Notes: generated by a model from the letters alone, not told the origin. Counted from the first letter of the stretch, positions 9,692 to 17,694 are shown. The stretch: DNA of 64,000 nucleotides from Silvanigrella paludirubra (GCF_009208775.1 NZ_WFLM01000005.1:127168-191167); one strand, 5' to 3'. Numbers and translations: made by a program.

Positions 9692-11034
9692 ATGCCAAGT
9701 AGAATAATTGAATCCATTTTCTCAAGAAAAAATGCTTTTGGAACTACATTATTTATATTAATTAATATCCTATTTTATTTTTATCTTTGTTTTCAATCAG
9801 GATTTTCCTTACAGAAATTAATTCAAGGCCCAGGATACGATACTTTAGTTCTTTTTGGGGCTAAAGAAAATGGTCTTATTTCTTTAGGACAAATTCATCG
9901 TTTTTTTTTCCCATCTTCATGCAGGCAAATTTACTCCACCTAGTCGTAAATATGTTTGGACTTTGGTCCGTTGGAAGAATATTTGAATACCTCGCAGGTT
10001 TTAAAAATTTTATTTTACTTTATCTTATTGCAGGTATATCTGGAAATATATGTAGTTTTGCTTTAATACCTATGCTTTCTGTAGGAGCTTCAGGAAGTTT
10101 ATTTGGAATTCTTTTCTGTCTATATGTCATTCAAAAATACGAAGAAAAAATTGCAAGCCAATTAAAATGCAACAAAACAAATATGCAACTTGGAAAAATT
10201 ATTCTTTTTAATGTTGTTTTAAATGTAGGATTTGGTTTATTTAATAATTCTATTTTTGATTGGGCTGCTCATTTAGGTGGTTCAGTTGCTGGAATTTTAT
10301 TTGGTTTTGCTTTAACAACAAGGCATAAATGGAATTTAAAAATAATTTTATCCGAAAAAACTTCTCTTCAATTAAAAAAGAAATTTTTAGACAATTATCA
10401 AATATATTATTTTGCTATTATCATTATTAATATTCTATTTTTAATGTCTTATTTTAAAGTAAAAAAATATCAACAATTTTATGGATTAGCAATAGAAAAA
10501 GCAGCTCAAAATCAAACTCTTTTTTTAAAAAACTCTGAGTTAAATCAGTATAAATCAATTTTAGTTGATCAAAATAAAGAAACAAATCCAAATACCATTC
10601 TTAATAATGCATTAATTTTACACAAGAATAATTTTTATTTACCAGCATACAAATTATATGAAGTATTGCTTGAAATGAATTCAAACAATTTTGGATCAAA
10701 GGAGTTTACTTCAAATAAAACAAAAGAACTTATACAAAACTCTATGGCATTAGCAAAAGAAAATAAACCACTTAAAGAAGATATTATTATAAATAACGAC
10801 GAAAATTTAAACTTCATTTCTATTGAGCACGAACAAATGTGTTCTAAACCAGCTCAACTGTTTATGACGCTAGGGTATTTTGAAATTTCAGGTAAACTGT
10901 TTGAATGCGCCTTCACTTTAAATATAAATGAAAATAATTATGCTATTCAATCATTAGAATCTTTTTACTTAGCAAGTAATTATAATGGAATAAATGAAAT
11001 GTTAAATATTGTGAATTCTACGCAAAAAAAATAA
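9692..11034 (+). pseudogene. Rhomboid-family intramembrane serine protease, split by a frameshift
   Basis: Two adjacent frames together encode one rhomboid. Frame one (9692-9943) carries the first membrane segment and runs to SLGQIHRFFF. Frame two, best read from the T run, continues PIFMQANLLHLVVNMFGLWS. The family pattern is HRFFxPIFxHxNxxHLxxNM, so the join needs a -1 shift (one extra T) in the run of nine T at 9901-9909. The catalytic serine (VGASGSLFGI) and histidine (DWAAHLGG) are intact in frame two. A long C-terminal extension of roughly 200 residues with a further membrane segment follows. Without the shift, translation stops at 9943. It may be a true lesion, a sequencing error in a homopolymer, or productive polymerase or ribosome slippage on T runs. 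Confidence 0.8.
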
Positions 11035-11063
11035 ACTACTCTTCAAAAAAGAAAAGTAGTTTT
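11033..11063. terminator. Hairpin between convergent rhomboid and hpf genes
   Basis: AAACTACT (11033-11040) pairs with AGTAGTTT (11056-11063). On the minus strand the stem is followed by TTTATTTTTTTT, a good intrinsic terminator for hpf. On the plus strand the T tract is weaker, so action there is possible but less sure. Confidence 0.75.
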
Positions 11064-11087
11064 ATAAATTTATATTTACTTTATTTT

Positions 11088-11423
11088 TTAATCATTTACA
11101 TTTACAGGAATGGCATGAACCAATTTACTACCCTTATGATTTTGCTTTTTCTCATGGCTCTTTTTCATTTGTTCCAATGCTTTTTTAGCACATTGATGAA
11201 TACTATTATACATGTCAGAGGATTTCACTGTTACGTTACCATTAAATGTTCCATCAGACCAAATAAGATGGGAAATTTGTTCTTCTCTTTGTATAGATAA
11301 TGTCCATTTGGTAGTTATATTATTTAGAGCAATTGCATGAAGTTTATCTTTTGTTTCTGCTTCACAGGCTTCTTTTAAAGCAGCAGTTAATTCGAATCCA
11401 TGGGCAGCGACTTGTATTGACAT
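11088..11423 (-). CDS. hpf: Ribosome hibernation-promoting factor / sigma-54 modulation protein (RaiA/HPF family)
   Basis: A 111-residue protein of the HPF/RaiA family, which binds the 30S decoding region and silences or dimerises ribosomes in slow growth. The N-terminal MSIQVAAHGFELTAALKEAC matches the opening beta-strand and helix of the family. The second half has TVKSSDMYNSIHQCAKKALE, equivalent to the DMYxAID helix, then a lysine-rich tail. It is the short form lacking the long dimerisation domain. The start at ATG 11423 follows AAAGGAG; the in-frame codon at 11441 lies upstream of that site. A terminator follows it at 11033-11063. Neighbouring universal stress proteins fit a stress or stationary-phase context. 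Confidence 0.9.
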   Translation of the reverse strand: MSIQVAAHGFELTAALKEACEAETKDKLHAIALNNITTKWTLSIQREEQISHLIWSDGTFNGNVTVKSSDMYNSIHQCAKKALEQMKKSHEKKQNHKGSKLVHAIPVNVND

Positions 11424-11490
11424 AAACACTCCTTTATCCAATGAGGTCTAAAGGAACCATAGCTGAATTTTTTATTTTATGCTACTCTTT

Positions 11491-12483
11491 TTAGGAGTTT
11501 TGGCTGGATATTTTTTGTGCAATTAATAGTGGAATAGTGCAAGCTTCTTCAATTGCTGAAATTTTACTTCCTAGAAAAAATCTTTTTAAAGCACTTCCGC
11601 CACTTGCTCCTATGACAAGCAAATTATTATGATCACGTTTTTTAATATAATTTAAAATCTCATCTCCTACTCTTCCAATATCTATATGAGTATTGATTTT
11701 TTTTAAATTATATTCATTTTTTATTTTTTCTTGTATTTTATTTATTTCTTGAAGCCTTTGATTTCTTATTTCATCAATAGTTTCTTTTTGAACTTGAGAA
11801 GGTACATAATCAATTGGAAAAATATGAGAAACATTTAAATCAAAATGTAAATTTAATGTGTCTATAATATGTAAAATAGATAAATCACCACTTGATTTTG
11901 AAGCAAATTCAGAAGCATAGCTTTCTGCCAATTTACTATCTTCTGTTAGAGAAGTTGCAACAATAATTCCATTTGGTATCCAGTTAATCCATTTATCTGA
12001 GTCTGGAATTAATAAAGTTGAAATATGACTTTCTTCACATATTTCAATTGCTGGCGATCCAAATAAAATTCTTTCCCAAAAATTATATTGCTGTCGGACA
12101 ACAATAACTAAATCATAGGAATAACTTTTTTCTTCAATAGTATCCATTGTAGCTGTAACTTCATTATCTAGTTTAATTTCATAAATAATATTTTCTGGCA
12201 AATTAAGATTAAATTCTTTTATTATATTTTTAAAATGATCTATTGTTTCTAATTTTTTTTGCTCTAAAAATTTTACATATTCTTCTGTGTGCGGAAAATC
12301 AGGTTGTGGTTGAATTACATTTTCATCAAAATAATTGTTTGGAATATGTGAATAATATTCTCCACAGCTTAGTATTGTGAGTTCTGAGTCAAAAAGATGT
12401 GCTAACCGTAAAGAAGCTATCTCGGCATTTCTAGAGATTTGCGATAGATCTGTAACACAAAGAATTTTTTTTATCATTTGCAT
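11491..12483 (-). CDS. Tandem universal stress protein (two UspA domains)
   Basis: A 330-residue protein made of two UspA domains. Domain one starts MQMIKKILCVTDLSQISRNA and domain two near NGIIVATSLTEDSKLAESYA; the latter ends NNLLVIGASGGSALKRFFLG followed by STIPLL-like CTIPLLI, matching the ATP-binding G-x2-G-x9-G(S/T) signature of ATP-binding Usp proteins. The first domain ends LVIVVRQQYNFWERILFGS and has a weaker version. ATG 12483 is preceded by AGGAGA at good spacing, supporting this start over a codon at 12513. It lies 37 bases after the receiver/TPR gene on the same strand, suggesting a common transcript. Likely a cytoplasmic stress-survival factor; the exact role is unknown. Confidence 0.88.
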   Translation of the reverse strand: MQMIKKILCVTDLSQISRNAEIASLRLAHLFDSELTILSCGEYYSHIPNNYFDENVIQPQPDFPHTEEYVKFLEQKKLETIDHFKNIIKEFNLNLPENIIYEIKLDNEVTATMDTIEEKSYSYDLVIVVRQQYNFWERILFGSPAIEICEESHISTLLIPDSDKWINWIPNGIIVATSLTEDSKLAESYASEFASKSSGDLSILHIIDTLNLHFDLNVSHIFPIDYVPSQVQKETIDEIRNQRLQEINKIQEKIKNEYNLKKINTHIDIGRVGDEILNYIKKRDHNNLLVIGASGGSALKRFFLGSKISAIEEACTIPLLIAQKISSQNS

Positions 12484-12520
12484 AATACAATCTCCTGTTG
12501 AGATTTTATCCATTATCTTA

Positions 12521-13210
12521 TCATAACTCTAGTTTATTTGCTTCTTTTACTCTACCCGTTGATAGAAGTATCTTTGCAAGCATATTTTTTGCGGCTACAT
12601 CATTCTTGTTTTTACTAATTAAATAACGAACTGCGACCTCCGAAAAAGCGGTCTCTTTTAATTCAAAAAAAACTTTAGATATCAGAATGATAAGTTCAGG
12701 GCTATTTGGCTTCCTCGCTAAAGCAGGAAGCAGTAATGAGTAAGCTTTTTCAATATCTTTTTTATTTATCAAAGATTCAATTACTTCAACTAACATCTTA
12801 CCCGATTGATATTGATAGCTTTTTTGAAAAGAAGATCGAATCCTCTGTTCTAAAAAACTTTCATTTAATGGTTTTGGAACATAGTCCACATAACGCCCTG
12901 ATTTTAATAAATTAATATTAAAATTTTCCTTAATTTCACACAGCCCTAAACAAGGTGGGGGCACCTTAAATCTCTTACAGGAATTTATAAATTGAATGGG
13001 GAAAAAATGATACTGTTCAAAGACAGTAACATCCTCTATTACAAAATGAGTTTGAAATTTTTTATCTATAATATTATCAATAGCTTCACTGACTGTTTTG
13101 CATGCTAATATTTTTTTTGCTCCACATCGCCTTAAAGCGCCTTCAATAATAGGGGCTATGTCAGGGTCTTTTGTTATATAAAGGGCTCGCAAAAGAAAAT
13201 CGGATTGCAC
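12521..13210 (-). CDS. Receiver-like domain fused to TPR-type helices
   Basis: A 229-residue protein from GTG 13210, supported by GAGG upstream. Residues 1-125 resemble a response-regulator receiver fold: LLRALYITKDPDIAPIIEGAL, an acidic FVIEDVTVF after the third strand, and YVDYVPKPLNESFLEQRI, which carries the conserved K-P of receiver domains. The phosphoacceptor region is FVIEDVTV, so phosphorylation is uncertain. Residues 135-229 form repeated helices (KDIEKAYSLLLPALARKPN, then ETAFSEVAVRYLISKNKND) with TPR spacing. This layout recalls proteins that couple a receiver to a TPR scaffold without an output domain. It heads the pair with the UspA gene. Confidence 0.6.
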   Translation of the reverse strand: MQSDFLLRALYITKDPDIAPIIEGALRRCGAKKILACKTVSEAIDNIIDKKFQTHFVIEDVTVFEQYHFFPIQFINSCKRFKVPPPCLGLCEIKENFNINLLKSGRYVDYVPKPLNESFLEQRIRSSFQKSYQYQSGKMLVEVIESLINKKDIEKAYSLLLPALARKPNSPELIILISKVFFELKETAFSEVAVRYLISKNKNDVAAKNMLAKILLSTGRVKEANKLEL

Positions 13211-13308
13211 AGTTATTTCCTCAATTTATTGCAATCATAACAAAACCTTATTTGCTATCCAAACTTATTTCGACTTTCTTCTGAAAAAAGAGCATTGTCC
13301 TTATTTTC

Positions 13309-13337
13309 TTGACATTTCTTGTAGAAGATTTTATCAG
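13309..13337 (+). promoter_or_regulatory. Sigma-70-type promoter for rpsP
   Basis: TTGACA at 13309-13314 is a perfect -35 box. A 17-base spacer leads to TATCAG at 13332-13337 as the -10. Transcription would begin near 13344, giving rpsP a leader of about 140 bases that contains a small hairpin, GTAAGC (13405-13410) with GCTTAC (13417-13422). Confidence 0.55.
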
Positions 13338-13481
13338 AGGCAATTGCTGTGCGAAAAATTAGCTCAGCTTTTTACTAGCAATGCACCCTGTGCGAGGTTT
13401 CTTTGTAAGCAATAGTGCTTACAACACGCAACTCTGCAGCAAGTGCCCAATAAATGGCTTAGCCCATTAAGGAGTTCTCAT

Positions 13482-13751
13482 ATGGCTTTAAAATTTAGAC
13501 TTCAACGCTTTGGCTGCAAAGGTCGTCCTTTTTACCACGTTGTTGTTACAGACTCTCGTAATGCGCGCAACGGCCGTTTTATTGAGCGCGTAGGTCACTA
13601 TAATCCAATGACTGAGCTTTCTGTAGTAGAATTCAAAACTGACAGAATGGCTCACTGGTACGGAGTAGGCTGCCGCCCAACAGATACCGTAGCAACTCTT
13701 CTTAAAATTAAGAAAGTTGACTTAAGCGCTCTTGCAAAGAGCCAAGGATAA
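13482..13751 (+). CDS. rpsP: 30S ribosomal protein bS16
   Basis: An 89-residue bS16, part of the small ribosomal subunit core. [20 protein letters not shown] and [22 protein letters not shown] are the diagnostic N-terminal segment. ATG 13482 follows AAGGAG; an in-frame ATG at 13443 would prepend residues unlike the family. In many bacteria rpsP sits with rimM, trmD and rplS; here it is followed instead by rpsT, an unusual arrangement. A long leader and an exact-match -35 box suggest high expression. Confidence 0.97.
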   Translation: MALKFRLQRFGCKGRPFYHVVVTDSRNARNGRFIERVGHYNPMTELSVVEFKTDRMAHWYGVGCRPTDTVATLLKIKKVDLSALAKSQG

Positions 13752-13771
13752 TTTCTTTTCTTTTTTATTGT

Positions 13772-13800
13772 CTATTTAAGTATCCATAGCTCTTAAATAG
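13772..13800 (+). terminator. Hairpin between rpsP and rpsT
   Basis: CTATTTAAG (13772-13780) is the exact complement of CTTAAATAG (13792-13800), separated by eleven bases and followed by GTTTCTTT. The weak T tract suggests a partial terminator or processing site between the two ribosomal protein genes. Confidence 0.5.
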
Positions 13801-13808
13801 GTTTCTTT

Positions 13809-13873
13809 AAGTGTTAAATTGGTTCATGCAAGTATATGCAGTAACACTTATTTTATTTTAGCAGCATATACTT
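13809..13873 (+). promoter_or_regulatory. rpsT leader with two mutually exclusive stems
   Basis: Stem one pairs AAGTGTTA (13809-13816) with TAACACTT (13842-13849). Stem two pairs AAGTATATGC (13830-13839) with GCATATACTT (13864-13873), ending ten bases before the GGAG of rpsT. The left arm of stem two lies in the loop of stem one and the right arm of stem one lies in the loop of stem two, so both can form together only as a pseudoknot. This could serve translational feedback by S20, which is known to regulate its own synthesis in Escherichia coli; the link here is inference. Confidence 0.4.
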
Positions 13874-13894
13874 ATCTTATTATGGAGCTTTTCA

Positions 13895-14164
13895 ATGGCT
13901 AATCATGTTTCTTCTGAAAAACGCGCACGTCAAACTGAAGTACGTCGCCTACGCAACCGTGCTAATATGAGCACAATGAAAACATCAGTAAAAAAAGTAC
14001 TTGATGCTGTTCAAAAGAAAGACTTTTCTCAAATTGACGCTCTTTTAAGAGACGCTCAATCTGCAATTGCAAAAACACGCCAAAAAGGCACAATCCACAA
14101 AAACAATATGGCACGCCGTATTAGTAGATTGAATGCTTTTGTAAATAAAGCACGTAAAGCTTAG
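13895..14164 (+). CDS. rpsT: 30S ribosomal protein bS20
   Basis: An 89-residue bS20, a helical protein binding 16S rRNA near the bottom of the 30S body. MANHVSSEKRARQTEVRRLR, NRANMSTMKTSVKKVLDAV and the later KGTIHKNNMARRISRLNAFV match the family along its length. ATG 13895 is preceded by GGAG at 13884-13887. A strong intrinsic terminator follows at 14191. The gene is separated from rpsP by a hairpin and has its own structured leader. Confidence 0.97.
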   Translation: MANHVSSEKRARQTEVRRLRNRANMSTMKTSVKKVLDAVQKKDFSQIDALLRDAQSAIAKTRQKGTIHKNNMARRISRLNAFVNKARKA

Positions 14165-14190
14165 TAATTATTTTACTTGTTTTGTTAAAA

Positions 14191-14230
14191 AAATCCCCTC
14201 TTTGTGAAAAATTTTTCAAAGAGGGGATTT
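14191..14230 (+). terminator. Strong intrinsic terminator after rpsT
   Basis: AAATCCCCTCTTTG (14191-14204) is fully complementary to CAAAGAGGGGATTT (14217-14230). The hairpin is followed by TT and more T-rich sequence, and the interior GAAAAATTTTTC extends the pairing. This is one of the most GC-rich short segments nearby, as expected of a terminator. Confidence 0.9.
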
Positions 14231-14284
14231 TTAATTTTGATAACTGCAAATGAACTTAATATAAAGTAACAAAATAAACAATAA

Positions 14285-15229
14285 TTATTTAGAAATAACT
14301 CCTGTTTTTGTTTTTAAAATATTTGGCAAATCGGATTGTTTTAAGTTTTTATTTATGGCGCCAACCGCTAATTCAATACTTGTAATTGCTTGAAGCACAG
14401 AAAATTGATCTACCGTTGCAAACAACTCTCTAGAATCTAAATAACGTCGAACACTTGGAATATTATCATAACCAACTACTTCTACTTTTCCTTTTAAATT
14501 AAGCTTTTCTATTGCCTTAATGGCACCAATTGCCATATTATCATTACCGCATAATAGTGCTTTTAAAGTAGGATATTTTTTTAAAAGATCATTTGCAGCA
14601 ATAAAAGCTTTATCCTCTTCCCATTCACCAGAAACCACAGCTTCAACTTTTACGTTTGCATCTTTCATTGCAGCACGAAATCCATCACTACGTGATTTTG
14701 CATTTACAGACGAAGCGAGTCCTTCAATAATAGCTACAGAATCACCAGACTTTAACTTTTTATGCGCTAATTCCGTTGCAACTTCTTTTGCGCCATTAAA
14801 GTTACTTGGGCCAACAAAAGGAATGCTTATATTTTTATTAATTAATGCTCTATCATCTATTTTATTATCAATATTAATAACAATAATATTTTGATTCATT
14901 GCTTTAATTAAAGAAGGAATTATTTTAAAAGAATCTACAGGAGCTATAAGGATAGCATCAACTTTTTGTTTTATAAAATCTTCAACAAACTGAATTTGAG
15001 AATCGGAATCGGTTTCGTTTTGAATTCCTTTGAAAATAATTTCCATATCATCGCTATGGCTATTTTGATATTCTTCAACTCCTTTTCCCATTTCTTTAAA
15101 AAATTCATTCTTTATTGATTTGACTATAATAGCAACTTTAGGCTTTGATTTAGCAAAACAATTTAATGAGAAAATAAATAAAGTTATAACAAAAATTAAT
15201 TTTAATTTTGTTTTAATATTAATCCACAT
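14285..15229 (-). CDS. Periplasmic sugar-type substrate-binding protein (RbsB-like), orphan
   Basis: A 314-residue protein with a signal peptide (MWINIKTKLKLIFVITLFIF, then SLNCFA before SKPKVAIIVK). The mature part follows the Peripla_BP_4 / ribose-binding pattern: KVAIIVKSIKNEFFKEMGKG at the first strand, VDAILIAPVDSFKIIPSLI, KSRSDGFRAAMKDA, ALLCGNDNMAIGAIKAIEKL and VEVVGYDNIP. GGAGG lies upstream of ATG 15229. No ABC ATPase, permease or chemoreceptor gene is adjacent, so it may serve a transporter encoded elsewhere or a sensor. Sugar specificity cannot be read. Confidence 0.85.
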   Translation of the reverse strand: MWINIKTKLKLIFVITLFIFSLNCFAKSKPKVAIIVKSIKNEFFKEMGKGVEEYQNSHSDDMEIIFKGIQNETDSDSQIQFVEDFIKQKVDAILIAPVDSFKIIPSLIKAMNQNIIVINIDNKIDDRALINKNISIPFVGPSNFNGAKEVATELAHKKLKSGDSVAIIEGLASSVNAKSRSDGFRAAMKDANVKVEAVVSGEWEEDKAFIAANDLLKKYPTLKALLCGNDNMAIGAIKAIEKLNLKGKVEVVGYDNIPSVRRYLDSRELFATVDQFSVLQAITSIELAVGAINKNLKQSDLPNILKTKTGVISK

Positions 15230-15392
15230 TTAATAAATGCCTCCAAATTTCAAAATTTCAAAATAAAATTAAAACTTAAATAAATAATTATAATTTACAT
15301 AGATGATTCTAACATGAATAAACTTAATGCATAAAATAAAAGTGTTTTTTTGAATAAAATGAAATGGGTGTCAATTTTTTTAACTTGTCCAT

Positions 15393-15420
15393 TGACGAAC
15401 TACTCTATAACATGTATTTA
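15393..15420 (+). promoter_or_regulatory. Promoter of the haemoglobin-reductase operon
   Basis: TTGACG (15393-15398) and TATTTA (15415-15420), separated by 16 bases, form a plausible sigma-70 promoter. The -10 box lies inside the left arm of the large palindrome, so a bound repressor would block it. Confidence 0.5.
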
Positions 15421-15444
15421 AAATACATGTTATAGAGTAGTTCG
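15396..15444 (+). promoter_or_regulatory. Perfect 24-bp inverted repeat with NsrR-like core operator
   Basis: Positions 15396-15419 are the exact reverse complement of 15421-15444, around a single central A. The core reads ATGTATTT-A-AAATACAT, which matches the known NsrR operator consensus ATGYATTT-N-AAATRCAT (nitric-oxide-responsive Rrf2-family repressor). The repeat ends at the AAAGGAG ribosome site of the truncated haemoglobin gene. In RNA the right arm alone, or the full hairpin if transcribed from upstream, would lie against the ribosome site. Binding by NsrR is inference; no Rrf2 gene is in the window. Confidence 0.75.
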
Positions 15445-15456
15445 AAAGGAGCTCAA

Positions 15457-15822
15457 ATGAATAGCATTTATCAAGAGATTGGCGGCGAAGCCGCTGTTGA
15501 TGCCGCAGTCGCGATTTTTTATAAAAAAATATTAAAAGACAAAAGAATTAATAATTTTTTTAAAGATATAGATATGAAACAGCAAATTGCAAAACAAAAA
15601 AGTTTTTTAACTATGCTATTTGGGGGCCCAAGCGAATATACTGGAAAAGACCTTAGAGCCGGACATTCTCATTTAGTAAAAAGAGGATTAAACTCAGATC
15701 ACTTTGAAGCTGTGATTGAGCATCTAACAAGTACACTAGAAGATTTAAAAGTACCAAATAAAATAATAGAACAAATTATTACAACAGCCTCCTCTGCTAA
15801 AAATGACGTTTTAGGAATATAA
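15457..15822 (+). CDS. glbN: Group 1 truncated haemoglobin (HbN/GlbN type)
   Basis: A 121-residue 2-on-2 globin. It aligns without gaps in its first 70 residues to cyanobacterial GlbN as I recall it: Tyr22 (B10), Gln43 (E7) and the proximal haem ligand His70 (F8) in LRAGHSHLVKRGL; GlbN's His46 is Lys46 here. FGGPSEYTGKDLRAGH is a family hallmark. Group 1 proteins such as mycobacterial HbN oxidise nitric oxide to nitrate when supplied with electrons. The gene starts 12 bases after the NsrR-like palindrome with AAAGGAG, and is followed after 27 bases by a reductase gene. Together they look like a flavohaemoglobin split into two proteins. Cytoplasmic. Confidence 0.95.
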   Translation: MNSIYQEIGGEAAVDAAVAIFYKKILKDKRINNFFKDIDMKQQIAKQKSFLTMLFGGPSEYTGKDLRAGHSHLVKRGLNSDHFEAVIEHLTSTLEDLKVPNKIIEQIITTASSAKNDVLGI

Positions 15823-15849
15823 TCATAAAATAATATTGTGAGCATAAAA

Positions 15850-16839
15850 ATGATTACAGTAGAATATAATAATAAAAAATATTTGGTAAATAATAATGAT
15901 AGCGTTTTAAAAACTTTATTAAAAAATGAGAGTTTCATTCCTTATTCTTGCCAAAACGGAATTTGCCAAAGCTGCATTATGAAAGTGGTAGAAGGAAATA
16001 TACCAAAAGAAAGTCAAAAAGGATTATCCGAAAATCAAATAGAAGAAAATAATTTCTTACCTTGTATTTGTAAACCAAAAGAAAATATAAAAATTGATTC
16101 CACTTCAAGTCATTCTAAAATTTACGACGCCGAAATAAAAAATATTATAAAAAAAACAGAAGATATTATAATATTAACGATTACATGCGCTGACCCTTTA
16201 AATTATAAACCAGGACAATTTATTAATCTAATTAACGATAAAAATATATCAAGAAGTTATTCTTTAGCAAGCCATCCAGAAGTATCCACTGATTTAGAAC
16301 TTCATATCAAATTATGTTCTCATGGTATTATGACAAATTGGATTTTTAATGAATTAAAAATAACAGATAAACTTAAAATAGCTGGACCAAATGGCTATTG
16401 TTATTATACCCAAAAATGCAAACAAAAACCTTTATTACTTATTAGTGTGGGAACAGGACTATCTCCTATTTTAGGTATTTTAAAAGAAGCTCTTTTTCAA
16501 AAACACGAAAACGAAATTCATTTGATTCATGGTTCATATCGTTCTTCGGGGTTATATTTATTTGAAGAAATAAAAGATATTCAAAAGAAAAATAATCATT
16601 TAACTTTTTATCCATGCGCAATTGAAATTGACGATCATAATCAAGAAGTACAAAAAGAATCCATCCAAACTCTAATTGAAAATAAATTTCCCGATTTATC
16701 AAATTGGGAAATTTTTATTTGTGGAAGTGAAGAATTTGTTAAAAAAATGGAACAACAATGTTTTTTACAAGATGCGGAATTAGATTCAATTCATTCCGAT
16801 GCCTTTGTAGAAAATAAAAAAAGAGATTCAGATTTTTAA
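15850..16839 (+). CDS. 2Fe-2S ferredoxin / FAD / NAD(P)H oxidoreductase
   Basis: A 329-residue reductase. The N-terminal ferredoxin domain has SCQNGICQSCIMKV (Cx4Cx2C) and the fourth cysteine in LPCICKP. Next comes an FAD-binding barrel with SRSYSLASHPE (RxYS motif) and an NAD(P)-binding domain with SVGTGLSPILGILKEAL and IFICGSEEFVKKM (CGxxxF/V-like). This is the order found in oxygenase reductases such as the phenol hydroxylase and methane monooxygenase reductases. Start ATG 15850 is preferred, with GTGAG seven bases upstream; GTG 15838 is an alternative adding four residues. It lies downstream of the truncated haemoglobin and is likely to be its electron donor. Cytoplasmic. Confidence 0.9.
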   Translation: MITVEYNNKKYLVNNNDSVLKTLLKNESFIPYSCQNGICQSCIMKVVEGNIPKESQKGLSENQIEENNFLPCICKPKENIKIDSTSSHSKIYDAEIKNIIKKTEDIIILTITCADPLNYKPGQFINLINDKNISRSYSLASHPEVSTDLELHIKLCSHGIMTNWIFNELKITDKLKIAGPNGYCYYTQKCKQKPLLLISVGTGLSPILGILKEALFQKHENEIHLIHGSYRSSGLYLFEEIKDIQKKNNHLTFYPCAIEIDDHNQEVQKESIQTLIENKFPDLSNWEIFICGSEEFVKKMEQQCFLQDAELDSIHSDAFVENKKRDSDF

Positions 16840-16852
16840 TCTCAATCTCTTT
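16815..16852 (-). terminator. Intrinsic terminator of the Hsp31-like gene
   Basis: On the minus strand AAAGAGATT (16852-16844) pairs with AATCTCTTT (16828-16820) and runs into TTTTTTTATTTT. The hairpin overlaps the last codons of the convergent reductase gene. Confidence 0.8.
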
Positions 16853-16863
16853 AAAGGAACAAA

Positions 16864-17556
16864 TTAAACTTTTGCAAGTTGCTCAATTAGTGTCTTAGCA
16901 ATAAATGGAGATGTCGCAGGATTTTGTCCTGTAATTAAGTAACCATCTACAACTACTTTTGGAACCCAATTCTTTTCAGAACGTTGGTAATTTGCACCTT
17001 TTTCTTTTAATGCAGTCTCTAATTGGAATAATAAATGTCTAGATAAGCTGAGTTCATCATCTTCAGAGTTTGAAAACCCTGTAACATTCATTCCCTTAAC
17101 AAGAGGCTCACCATTTGGTTTTTTAACATCACGAAGAATAGCAGGAGCATGACAAATTAACGCAACATGTTTATTTGTGTAAATAAGATCTTGAATCATT
17201 TGCAATGCAAAAGAGTCATTTGCTAAGTCCCATAGTTGTCCGTATCCACCTGGGAAAAACGCAGCATCAAAAGAGCGGTAATTGATATTACGTAACACAG
17301 ATGTGTTTGATAAATCACGCATTGCTGCAGGATCTTTTAGAAACTTGTGAGTGTTTTCTGTCATAAACATCTCATCATAACTAAACGGATCGATAGGCGC
17401 AGATCCACCTTTTGGTGATGCAAGAACAACTTCATGACCAGCTTGCTTAAATAGATAATAAGGTGTTGCCACTTCATCAAACCAGTTACCTGTTTTTTTA
17501 CCGCTTAAGCCCATATCTTCGTGTGAAGTTAAAACCATTAAAATTCTCTTAGACAT
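16864..17556 (-). CDS. DJ-1/PfpI family protein (Hsp31 / glyoxalase III-like)
   Basis: A 230-residue class I glutamine-amidotransferase-fold protein. The nucleophile elbow is VALICHAPAILRDV with the catalytic cysteine, and AAFFPGGYGQLWDL is the preceding conserved turn. The extended N-terminus (LTSHEDMGLSGKKTGNWFDE, then VATPYYLFKQAGHEVVLASP) is characteristic of the Hsp31/HchA branch and of stress-induced chaperone or methylglyoxal-detoxifying proteins. ATG 17556 is preceded by AGGAGA. Its upstream region carries an operator motif shared with the divergent-in-function tetR gene, so it is probably the main target of that repressor. Induction by reactive carbonyls or electrophiles would fit. 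Confidence 0.9.
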   Translation of the reverse strand: MSKRILMVLTSHEDMGLSGKKTGNWFDEVATPYYLFKQAGHEVVLASPKGGSAPIDPFSYDEMFMTENTHKFLKDPAAMRDLSNTSVLRNINYRSFDAAFFPGGYGQLWDLANDSFALQMIQDLIYTNKHVALICHAPAILRDVKKPNGEPLVKGMNVTGFSNSEDDELSLSRHLLFQLETALKEKGANYQRSEKNWVPKVVVDGYLITGQNPATSPFIAKTLIEQLAKV

Positions 17557-17675
17557 AACATTCTCCTAATTCATCTTTTTGATGAAAAATAATTAAAATA
17601 AAAAAGTGAACACAAAAAACTGAAACACATGAAGTGATCCCATAATTATGGCTTGGAATCACTCTTACCCTAAAA

Positions 17676-17694
17676 CTACCAACTAGTTGGATTG
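17676..17694 (-). promoter_or_regulatory. Putative TetR operator upstream of the Hsp31-like gene
   Basis: CTACCAACTAGTTGGATTG contains the perfect palindrome CCAACTAGTTGG (17679-17690). A near-copy occurs upstream of tetR at 18342-18360; the two share CTACC, ACTA, TGG and TTG at the same spacing. Confidence 0.6.

Noticed and set aside
14520-14894. A 124-codon open frame antisense to the ribose-type binding protein
   Set aside because: It overlaps a well-supported gene with a signal peptide and family motifs throughout; no independent evidence.
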